Source: Tyto alba
Taxonomy: Eukaryota > Chordata > Aves > Strigiformes > Tytonidae
NCBI RefSeq assembly: GCF_018691265.1
Contig: NW_024881303.1
Span: forward strand, 10,409,777-10,473,776
Length of the DNA: 64,000 nucleotides
Direction of reading: 5' to 3'
Of this stretch, positions 13,866-28,800 are shown one piece after another. A program made the translations under genes and the position numbers. The stretch's first letter is position 1; each line of letters opens with the position of its first letter. The notes beneath the pieces were generated by a model. That model was not told the origin of the DNA. It searched no databases and saw nothing but the letters and a program-made list of their open reading frames with translations.

Positions 13866-16800
13866 GTGAGTTTTTTTAGAGTAGTTTTTTTTTTTTTTTT
13901 TTGCGGGGGATGGAGGTTTGGCAGTTACCTTGTTAAAAAGGGATCTTAAATATTTTGACTTTATCCATGTCTTGCTAGTGATTTTTCTCCCCATTAAAAA
14001 TGTTGTATTTCTGCTTGGGATTCTCTTGACAGCTCAAAAGTCGGAATGATGCTTCAATATAAAGTGATCTATTCTTTGCCATGATTCACCAGCATAAGTT
14101 TAATACCAAGACTTAGCAAAGTATAACCTACAGTAACTTTTCTTTAAAGCTGTAGCAGGTTCCCTATCATTTGACTCCAGAAGGAAACTTGCCAAATGCT
14201 TGTCAGCAGAAATTCCTGCTGGGACTCTTCCATGGTTTGGTTGGTTATAGAGGGCATAAAGTTTGAAGCCACAGGTTGCAAAGTTAGGTGTGCAAATAAA
14301 GCAGAAGAGGGAATTTTTATTGCCTTTTTCAATTATTACTGATTGATCTCTCAGTATTTTCAGTCTATTCAGCCCATAGATTCATACAATACGTAAAAAA
14401 CCCCCAAATCAGCATACCACTGGTTTTGTCTCTCAGGCGTCTGTCCTTTGTGTTCTCGAGTAATATCCTTAAATGAGAATTGCATTTGTTCTTGACTTAA
14501 GGAAAGAGTTATTGATTATTCTGCGTCCACCATTACTAATGAAAGATTTGTACACAAAAGGAGACTATGCCTAAGTAGAAAAAAATATCCTAAAAAAAAT
14601 GTGTCACTGTTTAATGGTGGCTGTTTCTTTCCTACCACTCATTTCTTTTCCACAGGTTAATGAAGTGGCAGTAGAAGACATCCGTCCAAGGCCACAAGGA
14701 TCCTCTCCAGTTTATGAATATTCCGTAGAAGAAGAATATTTAAAGGCAAGACATTGAGTTTTCATGCAGGCATGGCTTTACCAAGTTGATTCAAGAGGCT
14801 TTAGCTCCTAAAACTAGCTGAGACTCCTAAGTCATGTAACAGGATGTTGTTGCAGCCATATTGTCTTCCTGTCCCCACCAAAATCAGGGACATGTTCATT
14901 GATGGCTTTATATTGTACTGAACTTGTTGTTGGCCATGTTCTTGTTTCTTGATAAAAAAATGCATTTGACTTAATTCCTTGAAGGACCTAGGGCAGAGAG
15001 TGTTAAGAAATCACAATGCTTTTCCTATTAGAATGTTTAACTGGCTTGAATCTAACTAATACGTATTTCAAAACTACCTGTACTCCTTGCTTATTCAAAA
15101 GTAAAGATTTAATGAGTACAGTCATGTTAAGATAAGTAGGCAACAGTTTGAAATTCATGCTGAAGTTGAATAAATAATTTGTATGTTCACGAAGATGAAA
15201 GCATGAGAAATGTGCTGCATGAATAGCACACAGAAAAGCTCTCAATGTCTTAATACAGTTGGTCTCTGGTGTTCATTTCATGCAAATTTTGGTACAATGC
15301 AGAGAGGCGTTGGCATCGAATTTACTACTGGGAATAATATAGTTAAATTATTCATGTTGTACACTGTACCTGTAGATCCCAAATTTGCTTTGTTGCCATT
15401 AAAGTCAGTCTCAGTTCTTAGTCTAAACCAGGGATTTTAACTGATGTAGGACTTCTGTTGTACTTTACAATAGCATGACTTCTTAATACTAAATAATTGC
15501 AAATTAATTTTCAGCTTCAAGAAGAAAACAAAAAATATTCTACAGACAAATCAAAACAAAGTCATTCACAGGTCAGTCTAAAAACACTCTAGTTTTAAGC
15601 ACGTGGCTTGCAAAATAGTAAAATCTATTACAACACACAGATGTGAATGGGTGGACAGAGGGAAGGACAAATGGGCAGGGAATCACTTTAGCTTTGTTTT
15701 GACCAGAAACTTCACAAATTGCTTAGTTGTGACACAGTCATGAACACTTACTTGTCTTATTTGGGGTCCTCTTTTACCTTCTCTGGTTTGAGTACAGTAC
15801 TGTGTCAGCTCTTAGTCTGACTTTTCTGGCCCATTAGCTCTAATTCAGGTGCTTAACATCTTCACAGAAAATACAATGTCTCAGTCCTAAAAGATGCTAT
15901 ATGTTTCACATTTTAAAGCTATAACCTATTTTCCCTATGGACCTGATCCAGCATAACACCAACACATGTGCTTAATTCTAATTTAGAACAGAATGAAACC
16001 CACATTGAACAGTTATATTCTCTATTTTAGATAATCTTTCTTGAGCTACTGAAAATATGCCTGAGAAGACTCAATTTTTTATTGTACAGTATTGTAGAAC
16101 ACTTTGATACAAATGAATAAAAATTATAAATTCCCACTTTTTTCTATATGTAGGAGACAATGGAGGTGATCCTGAAAACAGACGTGGAAGCTGGTGCTAG
16201 TGGTTTTAGTGTGATGGGTGGAGGAAATGAAGGAATATTTATTAAAAAAGTACTTAAGGAATCTCCTGCTTCAAAACTATTTAGTCTGAGAGAAGGTACA
16301 GTCTGACTTTATGTTTTGGGTTGTTGGAAGTTTTTTTATATCTTAAAATAATCAGATATGTAGCTGTGTGTGCATATAGATACCCTACTGATCTGTCATC
16401 TCTTTAGATAATAGAAATAGTAGATTCCAAACCAACTAATGTTATGTGTAAACTTAACCTTTCCATATTAATATTTTCAAAAATCAGTTTCTTAAAAAAT
16501 AATGATGTGTTTTTCTTGTATACCGTAAAAAAAAAAATAATATCATTTTCACTGGAACAATGAAAAAGATACATAGGAAGTGGTATATACACAACTAAAA
16601 TGAAATAAAAAAAACCCTCATAGCATTCATGAAGAACCTGCCTTTGATTCTTTCACAAAATAGTATGCCACAAAGCTACAATAAATAATGATTTAAACAA
16701 GAACAAAAATCTGAAGTCTAAATACTGAAAAATATAAGAAAAATCTTAGTTATTGTCAGGGCAATCAGACACTGGAACAAGTTTTCCAGAGAGGTTGGGA

Positions 16801-19800
16801 AGTCACAATGCTTGGAAATCTTCAAAACCTGACTGCACACAGACCTGAGCAACTGGCTGTAGCTGACTCTTCCCTGGGCAGAGCAGTTGGACCAGATAAT
16901 TTCCAGAGGTCCTTTCCAGCCTTAATTATTGTGTAATACGATTATGTGAACATAATTTAATATTTTAAATAAATAGAATAAATAGGATGTGTTTGGTTTT
17001 TTTGTTTATTTTTTTTTTTGTAGGCATTATCTCAAACAGAATTTTTAAAACTGCAAGAAAACACAAACTAATGAAATTATGCCTGATTCCACTTGCAGGT
17101 GATCAGCTTCTAAGTGCTACAATATTTTTCGATGATATCAAATATGAAGATGCACTCAAGATTCTCCAATATTCCGAGCCATACAGAGTCCAATTCAGCC
17201 TCAAAAGAAAAATTGCTGGGAAAGAAGAGCTAGAACACATTCACTCTACAGCACAGTACAGAAAGGAAAGAATAAACCAGGTAGATATTTGATTAGTTTA
17301 TGATGTTTGGATAACACTGTAGTAATGTTCTGTGTGGAAATAGATCAGAAATTACACACTCGTATCTTCTTGAGACTTAGTCATATGTTTAAACTTACTA
17401 GCACAAATATTAATGAGAAGTAAAAAATCCCACACAAATTTGCAGCTTTTTAAATACCCTGGGCAAGACTATAGATTTTGGATAAAGCCACAATCTTGTG
17501 TTAGGGTAGAAAAACATTGTCTAGCAAGTCCACATTTTTTTTTGTTAAGGGTCCACCAACAGAACAGGATCAGATAAGTTCTGTAATATTTATATTCAAT
17601 ATTTTCCAAAATGTAAAATATCAGTATTTTTCTCAAAATATCATCAATGAAATATTCTCTTAAAAATATATATATAATGTCTGATATCTCCATAAACACG
17701 ATCTGCCAATAGGTCTCCATCACCTTCAAAATTATTTTTCTCTTCGTATACATATATATAAATATTTTATATATATATTTGTATAGACGTATAAAGAGTG
17801 ATACATATAGAAACCTCTATTTACTTCAATGTTTTGCAAAGAACATAAACCTTCAGAAATCCACATATTACAGTCATAATCCATTTGTTTTCTGTAATTT
17901 CTACCTGAGTTATATACACCATTTGCAGAATTTTTTTATATAACAAGTAGATACTATTAATTAAAAACTCATTTTCCTACATGTTTTATAGTATATATTT
18001 TATTTTGTGTTGTGTCTATATTTAATTTACTTTTAATCTCCTGACTATTGTTTGTTGTTTCAGGAAAAAGAACTCAGTGAGAGCATTCCTGAAGAAACAC
18101 TGCATGTTTCAGGAAAAGCCATTTCAGAAGAAGAAAGGGAAACATTAATTGTAAGCCAAAGGGTAGGAAGAAGCAAGAGACCTAAAAAGATAGGTTATCA
18201 TGGCCAAAATTCCAGTCAATTAAAAATAAAAAGATACTTGGGCACAGAAGATCTCATAGTACATCAGATGCATATGAACCTGCTATACAGGATATTTCTC
18301 CTACAAGCACAGACACAGAGTCTCAATTTCAACAAGAAGTCCATGTCAAAGAAAAAAAAGGAAGCCAAAAGAAACTGAAGTTCCCTAGCATTGGTTTCAA
18401 AATGCACAGATCCAAACCAGAACCACAAGACAAGCAAAAAAAAGAGATAAAATCAACACTGTTATCTGAAAGAGAAAAAATACACAAAGAAGATATCAGC
18501 CTGGAAAATCCTGAAATCCTAAATGTTGAATATACCGCATCTCCAGCTTACGAAATTAAAACAGGGGAGGTATATGAAACTTTAACAAAAGACTTGAAAG
18601 ATATGAAAAATGGCCTTCAATCTCATGCAAAAAAATGCCCTGAAGTTGAAATAAGCATTAAAAAGGAAAAAGAAAAGGAGTCAACATCAAAATTTACTGT
18701 ACCTGAAGTACCAGCTATAACAACACAAGTATCAAAGCCCAGTTTAGAAACACCTCATCTGACAGAAAGCCCAACTAAACAAACACAAGCCTCATCAAAA
18801 TCCCGAAAAAAGAAACAGAAAGGAACAGCAGATAGAACAGAAGGAGAAAGTGGAATTAACATAGACATGATTGGTCCAACAGCACAAGGATCTATACAGG
18901 TAAAAGGTCTAGAAATAGGTACTGCTAAGGCAGAATTACACACTACAACTGACACACTGGAAATAAGAGAAAAAAAATCAGAAGAAGACACAAAAACACT
19001 AACAATTCAGAAAACAAAAATTGGGATTTCAGTGCCCAGAATAAAAGAGCTAGAGACTGAAAACACCAAGCTGGGAAGTGATCCACATTCAGTACCAGAA
19101 AAAACAGGTGATACTACTTCAGAGGACAGCAGGAATTTGGATGTGAAACCTCATATTCCTGATGCAGAATCAGAAGTATCTACTTGGAAAATACAAATAC
19201 CATCATTCAAAATAGCCAAAACACCTAAAGCTGACATGAAAGTATCAAGAGAAGAAAGCAGAGTTGAATCAGTGGATACAGTAAAAAAAGTGCAGATAGA
19301 AGGAGATGGCATGCCCACAAGATCTAAAACCTTGAAAGAGGACATTGGCATGAAGACAGAAGAAAAGGATATAGACGGGAAAGAAAGCAAATTCAGACTG
19401 CCAAAGTTTAAATTACCTACATTTACCTGGGCAAGTACAAAGGATGAAACAGGGCAAAATGAAGGTCAGGTAAGTGAAAGGGAAAGAAAAGTTCAATCCC
19501 TAGAAGAAGATGAAAAACTAGAGATGACTATATCAGGAGAAGAAAAAAAGCTTCCAAGTATTGAAATTGAAATCGACATTTCCAAAGAAAAAATAAGTGA
19601 CAAAGATATAAGAAAAATTACAGAAGTCCAAATCCCAGATCAGAAAGGTCGAACTGTAGAAACGTCCGTAATGGATAATCATTTGGAAGAAGGAGAAATA
19701 CTGACTACCAAACCTGCTATTGAAATAAAAAAGGGTGAAGTAAGTGTATCGTCACAGATAAAAGAAGAATTCTCTCAAAATACAGAAACTGACATCAAAG

Positions 19801-22800
19801 CTCCCAAGGTAGACATCAGCCTCCCGTCCGTCGACGTCACCCTTCCGAAGGCCAGCGTCGACCTGCAGGCACCCGAGGCGGGCCTCGCCCTCGAAGGGGA
19901 AGCAAAAGCCCCCGAGAAGGAGGCCGCCAAGACCAAGGACGGCAAGTTCAAGATGCCCAAGTTCGGCATGCCTTCCTTTGGCTGGTCCAGCAGCAGAGAG
20001 GCCAAGGGCACCGTGGCCGCTGACGTGGACGTCAGCCTGAAGGAGCCCCAAGTGACGGTGCCCTCGGGAACCGCCGAGGTGGACGTGACCCTGCCCGGGG
20101 CCGAGATCCAAGCGCCCGGCGTGGAGGTGGCCGTCGAGACGGCCGCCGGAGGAGACGGTGAGAAAGGTCGATTCAAGATGCCCGACGTCAAGATGCCCAG
20201 CGTCAAGCTGCCCAAGGTCAAAGCTCCCCACGTGCAGGTCAGCCTGCCAAAGGCCGAGGTCTCGCTGCCCAAGGGCCAGGCCGAAGTCCAGGAGGGCGAA
20301 GTCGCCCTGCAGGGCCCCCAGGTCGAAGGCGGCCTGGAGGCGGCTGCCGGCAAAGCTGAGGGCGGCGGCATGAAAATCCACATGCCGAAGGTCAAGGTGC
20401 CCAGCGTGGCCTTCTCCAAGCCGACCGTCAAGGCTCCCAAACTGGACGCCGACGTCAGCCTGCCCAAAGTCGACGCCAGCCTGCCAGAGGCAGACCTGAA
20501 GGCCGGCACCGGCGCCGTCAGCATTGCGGCCCCCGACATCCAGCTGCCCTCCGTCGAAGGCTCCCTCGAGCTCCAGGCGCCCGAGATAGCGCTCAAAGTG
20601 CCCTCTGCCGAAGGGTCGCTCGACGGGGCCGAGCTGGAAGGCGCGGGTCTGAAAGGGAAGTTTAAGATGCCCAAGTTCGACAAGCCCAAATTCGGGGTGT
20701 CGCCCCTCAAGGCAGAAGGGCCCGAAGGCGAGCTCAGCCTGGCCGCCGCAGAGGTCGACCTCCCCTCCGCCACCGTGACGGCCGCAGGGGAGGGCCCCGC
20801 GCTGGGCCTGAAAGCCGACGTGCCCGGCGCCAAAAGCGACGGGGCCGGCTGGAAGCTGGAGAAGCCCTCCCTCAAAATGCCCAAAGCTGACATCAAAGCT
20901 CCCAAGGTAGACATCAGCCTCCCGTCCGTCGACGTCACCCTTCCGAAGGCCAGCGTCGACCTGCAGGCACCCGAGGCGGGCCTCGCCCTCGAAGGGGAAG
21001 CAAAAGCCCCCGAGAAGGAGGCCGCCAAGACCAAGGACGGCAAGTTCAAGATGCCCAAGTTCGGCATGCCTTCCTTTGGCTGGTCCAGCAGCAGAGAGGC
21101 CAAGGGCACCGTGGCCGCTGACGTGGACGTCAGCCTGAAGGAGCCCCAAGTGACGGTGCCCTCGGGAACCGCCGAGGTGGACGTGACCCTGCCCGGGGCC
21201 GAGATCCAAGCGCCCGGCGTGGAGGTGGCCGTCGAGACGGCCGCCGGAGGAGACGGTGAGAAAGGTCGATTCAAGATGCCCGACGTCAAGATGCCCAGCG
21301 TCAAGCTGCCCAAGGTCAAAGCTCCCCACGTGCAGGTCAGCCTGCCAAAGGCCGAGGTCTCGCTGCCCAAGGGCCAGGCCGAAGTCCAGGAGGGCGAAGT
21401 CGCCCTGCAGGGCCCCCAGGTCGAAGGCAGCCTGGAGGCGGCTGCCGGCAAAGCTGAGGGCGGCAGCATGAAAATCCACATGCCGAAGGTCAAGGTGCCC
21501 AGCGTGGCCTTCTCCAAGCCGACCGTCAAGGCTCCCAAACTGGACGCCGACGTCAGCCTGCCCAAAGTCGACGCCAGCCTGCCAGAGGCAGACCTGAAGG
21601 CCGGCACCGGCGCCGTCAGCATTGCGGCCCCCGACATCCAGCTGCCCTCCGTCGAAGGCTCCCTCGAGCTCCAGGCGCCCGAGATAGCGCTCAAAGTGCC
21701 CTCTGCCGAAGGGTCGCTCGACGGGGCCGAGCTGGAAGGCGCGGGTCTGAAAGGGAAGTTTAAGATGCCCAAGTTCGACAAGCCCAAATTCGGGGTGTCG
21801 CCCCTCAAGGCAGAAGGGCCCGAAGGCGAGCTCAGCCTGGCCGCCGCAGAGGTCGACCTCCCCTCCGCCACCGTGACGGCCGCAGGGGAGGGCCCCGCGC
21901 TGGGCCTGAAAGCCGACGTGCCCGGCGCCAAAAGCGACGGGGCCGGCTGGAAGCTGGAGAAGCCCTCCCTCAAAATGCCCAAAGCTGACATCAAAGCTCC
22001 CAAGGTAGACATCAGCCTCCCGTCCGTCGACGTCACCCTTCCGAAGGCCAGCGTCGACCTGCAGGCACCCGAGGCGGGCCTCGCCCTCGAAGGGGAAGCA
22101 AAAGCCCCCGAGAAGGAGGCCGCCAAGACCAAGGACGGCAAGTTCAAGATGCCCAAGTTCGGCATGCCTTCCTTTGGCTGGTCCAGCAGCAGAGAGGCCA
22201 AGGGCACCGTGGCCGCTGACGTGGACGTCAGCCTGAAGGAGCCCCAAGTGACGGTGCCCTCGGGAACCGCCGAGGTGGACGTGACCCTGCCCGGGGCCGA
22301 GATCCAAGCGCCCAGCGTGGAGGTGGCCGTCGAGACGGCCGCCGGAGGAGACGGTGAGAAAGGTCGATTCAAGATGCCCGACGTCAAGATGCCCAGCGTC
22401 AAGCTGCCCAAGGTCAAAGCTCCCCACGTGCAGGTCAGCCTGCCAAAGGCCGAGGTCTCGCTGCCCAAGGGCCAGGCCGAAGTCCAGGAGGGCGAAGTCG
22501 CCCTGCAGGGCCCCCAGGTCGAAGGCGGCCTGGAGGCGGCTGCCGGCAAAGCTGAGGGCGGCGGCATGAAAATCCACATGCCGAAGGTCAAGGTGCCCAG
22601 CGTGGCCTTCTCCAAGCCGACCGTCAAGGCTCCCAAACTGGACGCCGACGTCAGCCTGCCCAAAGTCGACGCCAGCCTGCCAGAGGCAGACCTGAAGGCC
22701 GGCACCGGCGCCGTCAGCATTGCGGCCCCCGACATCCAGCTGCCCTCCGTCGAAGGCTCCCTCGAGCTCCAGGCGCCCGAGATAGCGCTCAAAGTGCCCT

Positions 22801-25800
22801 CTGCCGAAGGGTCGCTCGACGGGGCCGAGCTGGAAGGCGCGGGTCTGAAAGGGAAGTTTAAGATGCCCAAGTTCGACAAGCCCAAATTCGGGGTGTCGCC
22901 CCTCAAGGCAGAAGGGCCCGAAGGCGAGCTCAGCCTGGCCGCCGCAGAGGTCGACCTCCCCTCCGCCACCGTGACGGCCGCAGGGGAGGGCCCCGCGCTG
23001 GGCCTGAAAGCCGACGTGCCCGGCGCCAAAAGCGACGGGGCCGGCTGGAAGCTGGAGAAGCCCTCCCTCAAAATGCCCAAAGCTGACATCAAAGCTCCCA
23101 AGGTAGACATCAGCCTCCCGTCCGTCGACGTCACCCTTCCGAAGGCCAGCGTCGACCTGCAGGCACCCGAGGCGGGCCTCGCCCTCGAAGGGGAAGCAAA
23201 AGCCCCCGAGAAGGAGGCCGCCAAGACCAAGGACGGCAAGTTCAAGATGCCCAAGTTCGGCATGCCTTCCTTTGGCTGGTCCAGCAGCAGAGAGGCCAAG
23301 GGCACCGTGGCCGCTGACGTGGACGTCAGCCTGAAGGAGCCCCAAGTGACGGTGCCCTCGGGAACCGCCGAGGTGGACGTGACCCTGCCCGGGGCCGAGA
23401 TCCAAGCGCCCGGCGTGGAGGTGGCCGTCGAGACGGCCGCCGGAGGAGACGGTGAGAAAGGTCGATTCAAGATGCCCGACGTCAAGATGCCCAGCGTCAA
23501 GCTGCCCAAGGTCAAAGCTCCCCACGTGCAGGTCAGCCTGCCAAAGGCCGAGGTCTCGCTGCCCAAGGGCCAGGCCGAAGTCCAGGAGGGCGAAGTCGCC
23601 CTGCAGGGCCCCCAGGTCGAAGGCGGCCTGGAGGCGGCTGCCGGCAAAGCTGAGGGCGGCGGCATGAAAATCCACATGCCGAAGGTCAAGGTGCCCAGCG
23701 TGGCCTTCTCCAAGCCGACCGTCAAGGCTCCCAAACTGGACGCCGACGTCAGCCTGCCCAAAGTCGACGCCAGCCTGCCAGAGGCAGACCTGAAGGCCGG
23801 CACCGGCGCCGTCAGCATTGCGGCCCCCGACATCCAGCTGCCCTCCGTCGAAGGCTCCCTCGAGCTCCAGGCGCCCGAGATAGCGCTCAAAGTGCCCTCT
23901 GCCGAAGGGTCGCTCGACGGGGCCGAGCTGGAAGGCGCGGGTCTGAAAGGGAAGTTTAAGATGCCCAAGTTCGACAAGCCCAAATTCGGGGTGTCGCCCC
24001 TCAAGGCAGAAGGGCCCGAAGGCGAGCTCAGCCTGGCCGCCGCAGAGGTCGACCTCCCCTCCGCCACCGTGACGGCCGCAGGGGAGGGCCCCGCGCTGGG
24101 CCTGAAAGCCGACGTGCCCGGCGCCAAAAGCGACGGGGCCGGCTGGAAGCTGGAGAAGCCCTCCCTCAAAATGCCCAAAGCTGACATCAAAGCTCCCAAG
24201 GTAGACATCAGCCTCCCGTCCGTCGACGTCACCCTTCCGAAGGCCAGCGTCGACCTGCAGGCACCCGAGGCGGGCCTCGCCCTCGAAGGGGAAGCAAAAG
24301 CCCCCGAGAAGGAGGCCGCCAAGACCAAGGACGGCAAGTTCAAGATGCCCAAGTTCGGCATGCCTTCCTTTGGCTGGTCCAGCAGCAGAGAGGCCAAGGG
24401 CACCGTGGCCGCTGACGTGGACGTCAGCCTGAAGGAGCCCCAAGTGACGGTGCCCTCGGGAACCGCCGAGGTGGACGTGACCCTGCCCGGGGCCGAGATC
24501 CAAGCGCCCGGCGTGGAGGTGGCCGTCGAGACGGCCGCCGGAGGAGACGGTGAGAAAGGTCGATTCAAGATGCCCGACGTCAAGATGCCCAGCGTCAAGC
24601 TGCCCAAGGTCAAAGCTCCCCACGTGCAGGTCAGCCTGCCAAAGGCCGAGGTCTCGCTGCCCAAGGGCCAGGCCGAAGTCCAGGAGGGCGAAGTCGCCCT
24701 GCAGGGCCCCCAGGTCGAAGGCGGCCTGGAGGCGGCTGCCGGCAAAGCTGAGGGCGGCGGCATGAAAATCCACATGCCGAAGGTCAAGGTGCCCAGCGTG
24801 GCCTTCTCCAAGCCGACCGTCAAGGCTCCCAAACTGGACGCCGACGTCAGCCTGCCCAAAGTCGACGCCAGCCTGCCAGCGGCAGACCTGAAGGCCGGCA
24901 CCGGCGCCGTCAGCATTGCGGCCCCCGACATCCAGCTGCCCTCCGTCGAAGGCTCCCTCGAGCTCCAGGCGCCCGAGATAGCGCTCAAAGTGCCCTCTGC
25001 CGAAGGGTCGCTCGACGGGGCCGAGCTGGAAGGCGCGGGTCTGAAAGGGAAGTTTAAGATGCCCAAGTTCGACAAGCCCAAATTCGGGGTGTCGCCCCTC
25101 AAGGCAGAAGGGCCCGAAGGCGAGCTCAGCCTGGCCGCCGCAGAGGTCGACCTCCCCTCCGCCACCGTGACGGCCGCAGGGGAGGGCCCCGCGCTGGGCC
25201 TGAAAGCCGACGTGCCCGGCGCCAAAAGCGACGGGGCCGGCTGGAAGCTGGAGAAGCCCTCCCTCAAAATGCCCAAAGCTGACATCAAAGCTCCCAAGGT
25301 AGACATCAGCCTCCCGTCCGTCGACGTCACCCTTCCGAAGGCCAGCGTCGACCTGCAGGCACCCGAGGCGGGCCTCGCCCTCGAAGGGGAAGCAAAAGCC
25401 CCCGAGAAGGAGGCCGCCAAGACCAAGGACGGCAAGTTCAAGATGCCCAAGTTCGGCATGCCTTCCTTTGGCTGGTCCAGCAGCAGAGAGGCCAAGGGCA
25501 CCGTGGCCGCTGACGTGGACGTCAGCCTGAAGGAGCCCCAAGTGACGGTGCCCTCGGGAACCGCCGAGGTGGACGTGACCCTGCCCGGGGCCGAGATCCA
25601 AGCGCCCGGCGTGGAGGTGGCCGTCGAGACGGCCGCCGGAGGAGACGGTGAGAAAGGTCGATTCAAGATGCCCGACGTCAAGATGCCCAGCGTCAAGCTG
25701 CCCAAGGTCAAAGCTCCCCACGTGCAGGTCAGCCTGCCAAAGGCCGAGGTCTCGCTGCCCAAGGGCCAGGCCGAAGTCCAGGAGGGCGAAGTCGCCCTGC

Positions 25801-28800
25801 AGGGCCCCCAGGTCGAAGGCGGCCTGGAGGCGGCTGCCGGCAAAGCTGAGGGCGGCGGCATGAAAATCCACATGCCGAAGGTCAAGGTGCCCAGCGTGGC
25901 CTTCTCCAAGCCGACCGTCAAGGCTCCCAAACTGGACGCCGACGTCAGCCTGCCCAAAGTCGACGCCAGCCTGCCAGAGGCAGACCTGAAGGCCGGCACC
26001 GGCGCCGTCAGCATTGCGGCCCCCGACATCCAGCTGCCCTCCGTCGAAGGCTCCCTCGAGCTCCAGGCGCCCGAGATAGCGCTCAAAGTGCCCTCTGCCG
26101 AAGGGTCGCTCGACGGGGCCGAGCTGGAAGGCGCGGGTCTGAAAGGGAAGTTTAAGATGCCCAAGTTCGACAAGCCCAAATTCGGGGTGTCGCCCCTCAA
26201 GGCAGAAGGGCCCGAAGGCGAGCTCAGCCTGGCCGCCGCAGAGGTCGACCTCCCCTCCGCCACCGTGACGGCCGCAGGGGAGGGCCCCGCGCTGGGCCTG
26301 AAAGCCGACGTGCCCGGCGCCAAAAGCGACGGGGCCGGCTGGAAGCTGGAGAAGCCCTCCCTCAAAATGCCCAAAGCTGACATCAAAGCTCCCAAGGTAG
26401 ACATCAGCCTCCCGTCCGTCGACGTCACCCTTCCGAAGGCCAGCGTCGACCTGCAGGCACCCGAGGCGGGCCTCGCCCTCGAAGGGGAAGCAAAAGCCCC
26501 CGAGAAGGAGGCCGCCAAGACCAAGGACGGCAAGTTCAAGATGCCCAAGTTCGGCATGCCTTCCTTTGGCTGGTCCAGCAGCAGAGAGGCCAAGGGCACC
26601 GTGGCCGCTGACGTGGACGTCAGCCTGAAGGAGCCCCAAGTGACGGTGCCCTCGGGAACCGCCGAGGTGGACGTGACCCTGCCCGGGGCCGAGATCCAAG
26701 CGCCCGGCGTGGAGGTGGCCGTCGAGACGGCCGCCGGAGGAGACGGTGAGAAAGGTCGATTCAAGATGCCCGACGTCAAGATGCCCAGCGTCAAGCTGCC
26801 CAAGGTCAAAGCTCCCCACGTGCAGGTCAGCCTGCCAAAGGCCGAGGTCTCGCTGCCCAAGGGCCAGGCCGAAGTCCAGGAGGGCGAAGTCGCCCTGCAG
26901 GGCCCCCAGGTCGAAGGCGGCCTGGAGGCGGCTGCCGGCAAAGCTGAGGGCGGCGGCATGAAAATCCACATGCCGAAGGTCAAGGTGCCCAGCGTGGCCT
27001 TCTCCAAGCCGACCGTCAAGGCTCCCAAACTGGACGCCGACGTCAGCCTGCCCAAAGTCGACGCCAGCCTGCCAGAGGCAGACCTGAAGGCCGGCACCGG
27101 CGCCGTCAGCATTGCGGCCCCCGACATCCAGCTGCCCTCCGTCGAAGGCTCCCTCGAGCTCCAGGCGCCCGAGATAGCGCTCAAAGTGCCCTCTGCCGAA
27201 GGGTCGCTCGACGGGGCCGAGCTGGAAGGCGCGGGTCTGAAAGGGAAGTTTAAGATGCCCAAGTTCGACAAGCCCAAATTCGGGGTGTCGCCCCTCAAGG
27301 CAGAAGGGCCCGAAGGCGAGCTCAGCCTGGCCGCCGCAGAGGTCGACCTCCCCTCCGCCACCGTGACGGCCGCAGGGGAGGGCCCCGCGCTGGGCCTGAA
27401 AGCCGACGTGCCCGGCGCCAAAAGCGACGGGGCCGGCTGGAAGCTGGAGAAGCCCTCCCTCAAAATGCCCAAAGCTGACATCAAAGCTCCCAAGGTAGAC
27501 ATCAGCCTCCCGTCCGTCGACGTCACCCTTCCGAAGGCCAGCGTCGACCTGCAGGCACCCGAGGCGGGCCTCGCCCTCGAAGGGGAAGCAAAAGCCCCCG
27601 AGAAGGAGGCCGCCAAGACCAAGGACGGCAAGTTCAAGATGCCCAAGTTCGGCATGCCTTCCTTTGGCTGGTCCAGCAGCAGAGAGGCCAAGGGCACCGT
27701 GGCCGCTGACGTGGACGTCAGCCTGAAGGAGCCCCAAGTGACGGTGCCCTCGGGAACCGCCGAGGTGGACGTGACCCTGCCCGGGGCCGAGATCCAAGCG
27801 CCCGGCGTGGAGGTGGCCGTCGAGACGGCCGCCGGAGGAGACGGTGAGAAAGGTCGATTCAAGATGCCCGACGTCAAGATGCCCAGCGTCAAGCTGCCCA
27901 AGGTCAAAGCTCCCCACGTGCAGGTCAGCCTGCCAAAGGCCGAGGTCTCGCTGCCCAAGGGCCAGGCCGAAGTCCAGGAGGGCGAAGTCGCCCTGCAGGG
28001 CCCCCAGGTCGAAGGCGGCCTGGAGGCGGCTGCCGGCAAAGCTGAGGGCGGCGGCATGAAAATCCACATGCCGAAGGTCAAGGTGCCCAGCGTGGCCTTC
28101 TCCAAGCCGACCGTCAAGGCTCCCAAACTGGACGCCGACGTCAGCCTGCCCAAAGTCGACGCCAGCCTGCCAGAGGCAGACCTGAAGGCCGGCACCGGCG
28201 CCGTCAGCATTGCGGCCCCCGACATCCAGCTGCCCTCCGTCGAAGGCTCCCTCGAGCTCCAGGCGCCCGAGATAGCGCTCAAAGTGCCCTCTGCCGAAGG
28301 GTCGCTCGACGGGGCCGAGCTGGAAGGCGCGGGTCTGAAAGGGAAGTTTAAGATGCCCAAGTTCGACAAGCCCAAATTCGGGGTGTCGCCCCTCAAGGCA
28401 GAAGGGCCCGAAGGCGAGCTCAGCCTGGCCGCCGCAGAGGTCGACCTCCCCTCCGCCACCGTGACGGCCGCAGGGGAGGGCCCCGCGCTGGGCCTGAAAG
28501 CCGACGTGCCCGGCGCCAAAAGCGACGGGGCCGGCTGGAAGCTGGAGAAGCCCTCCCTCAAAATGCCCAAAGCTGACATCAAAGCTCCCAAGGTAGACAT
28601 CAGCCTCCCGTCCGTCGACGTCACCCTTCCGAAGGCCAGCGTCGACCTGCAGGCACCCGAGGCGGGCCTCGCCCTCGAAGGGGAAGCAAAAGCCCCCGAG
28701 AAGGAGGCCGCCAAGACCAAGGACGGCAAGTTCAAGATGCCCAAGTTCGGCATGCCTTCCTTTGGCTGGTCCAGCAGCAGAGAGGCCAAGGGCACCGTGG

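Noticed and set aside
13885..13902. T18 tract as a polypyrimidine tract for an exon at 13903
   Set aside because: No AG follows at a useful distance, and the preceding exon has its own donor at 13866.
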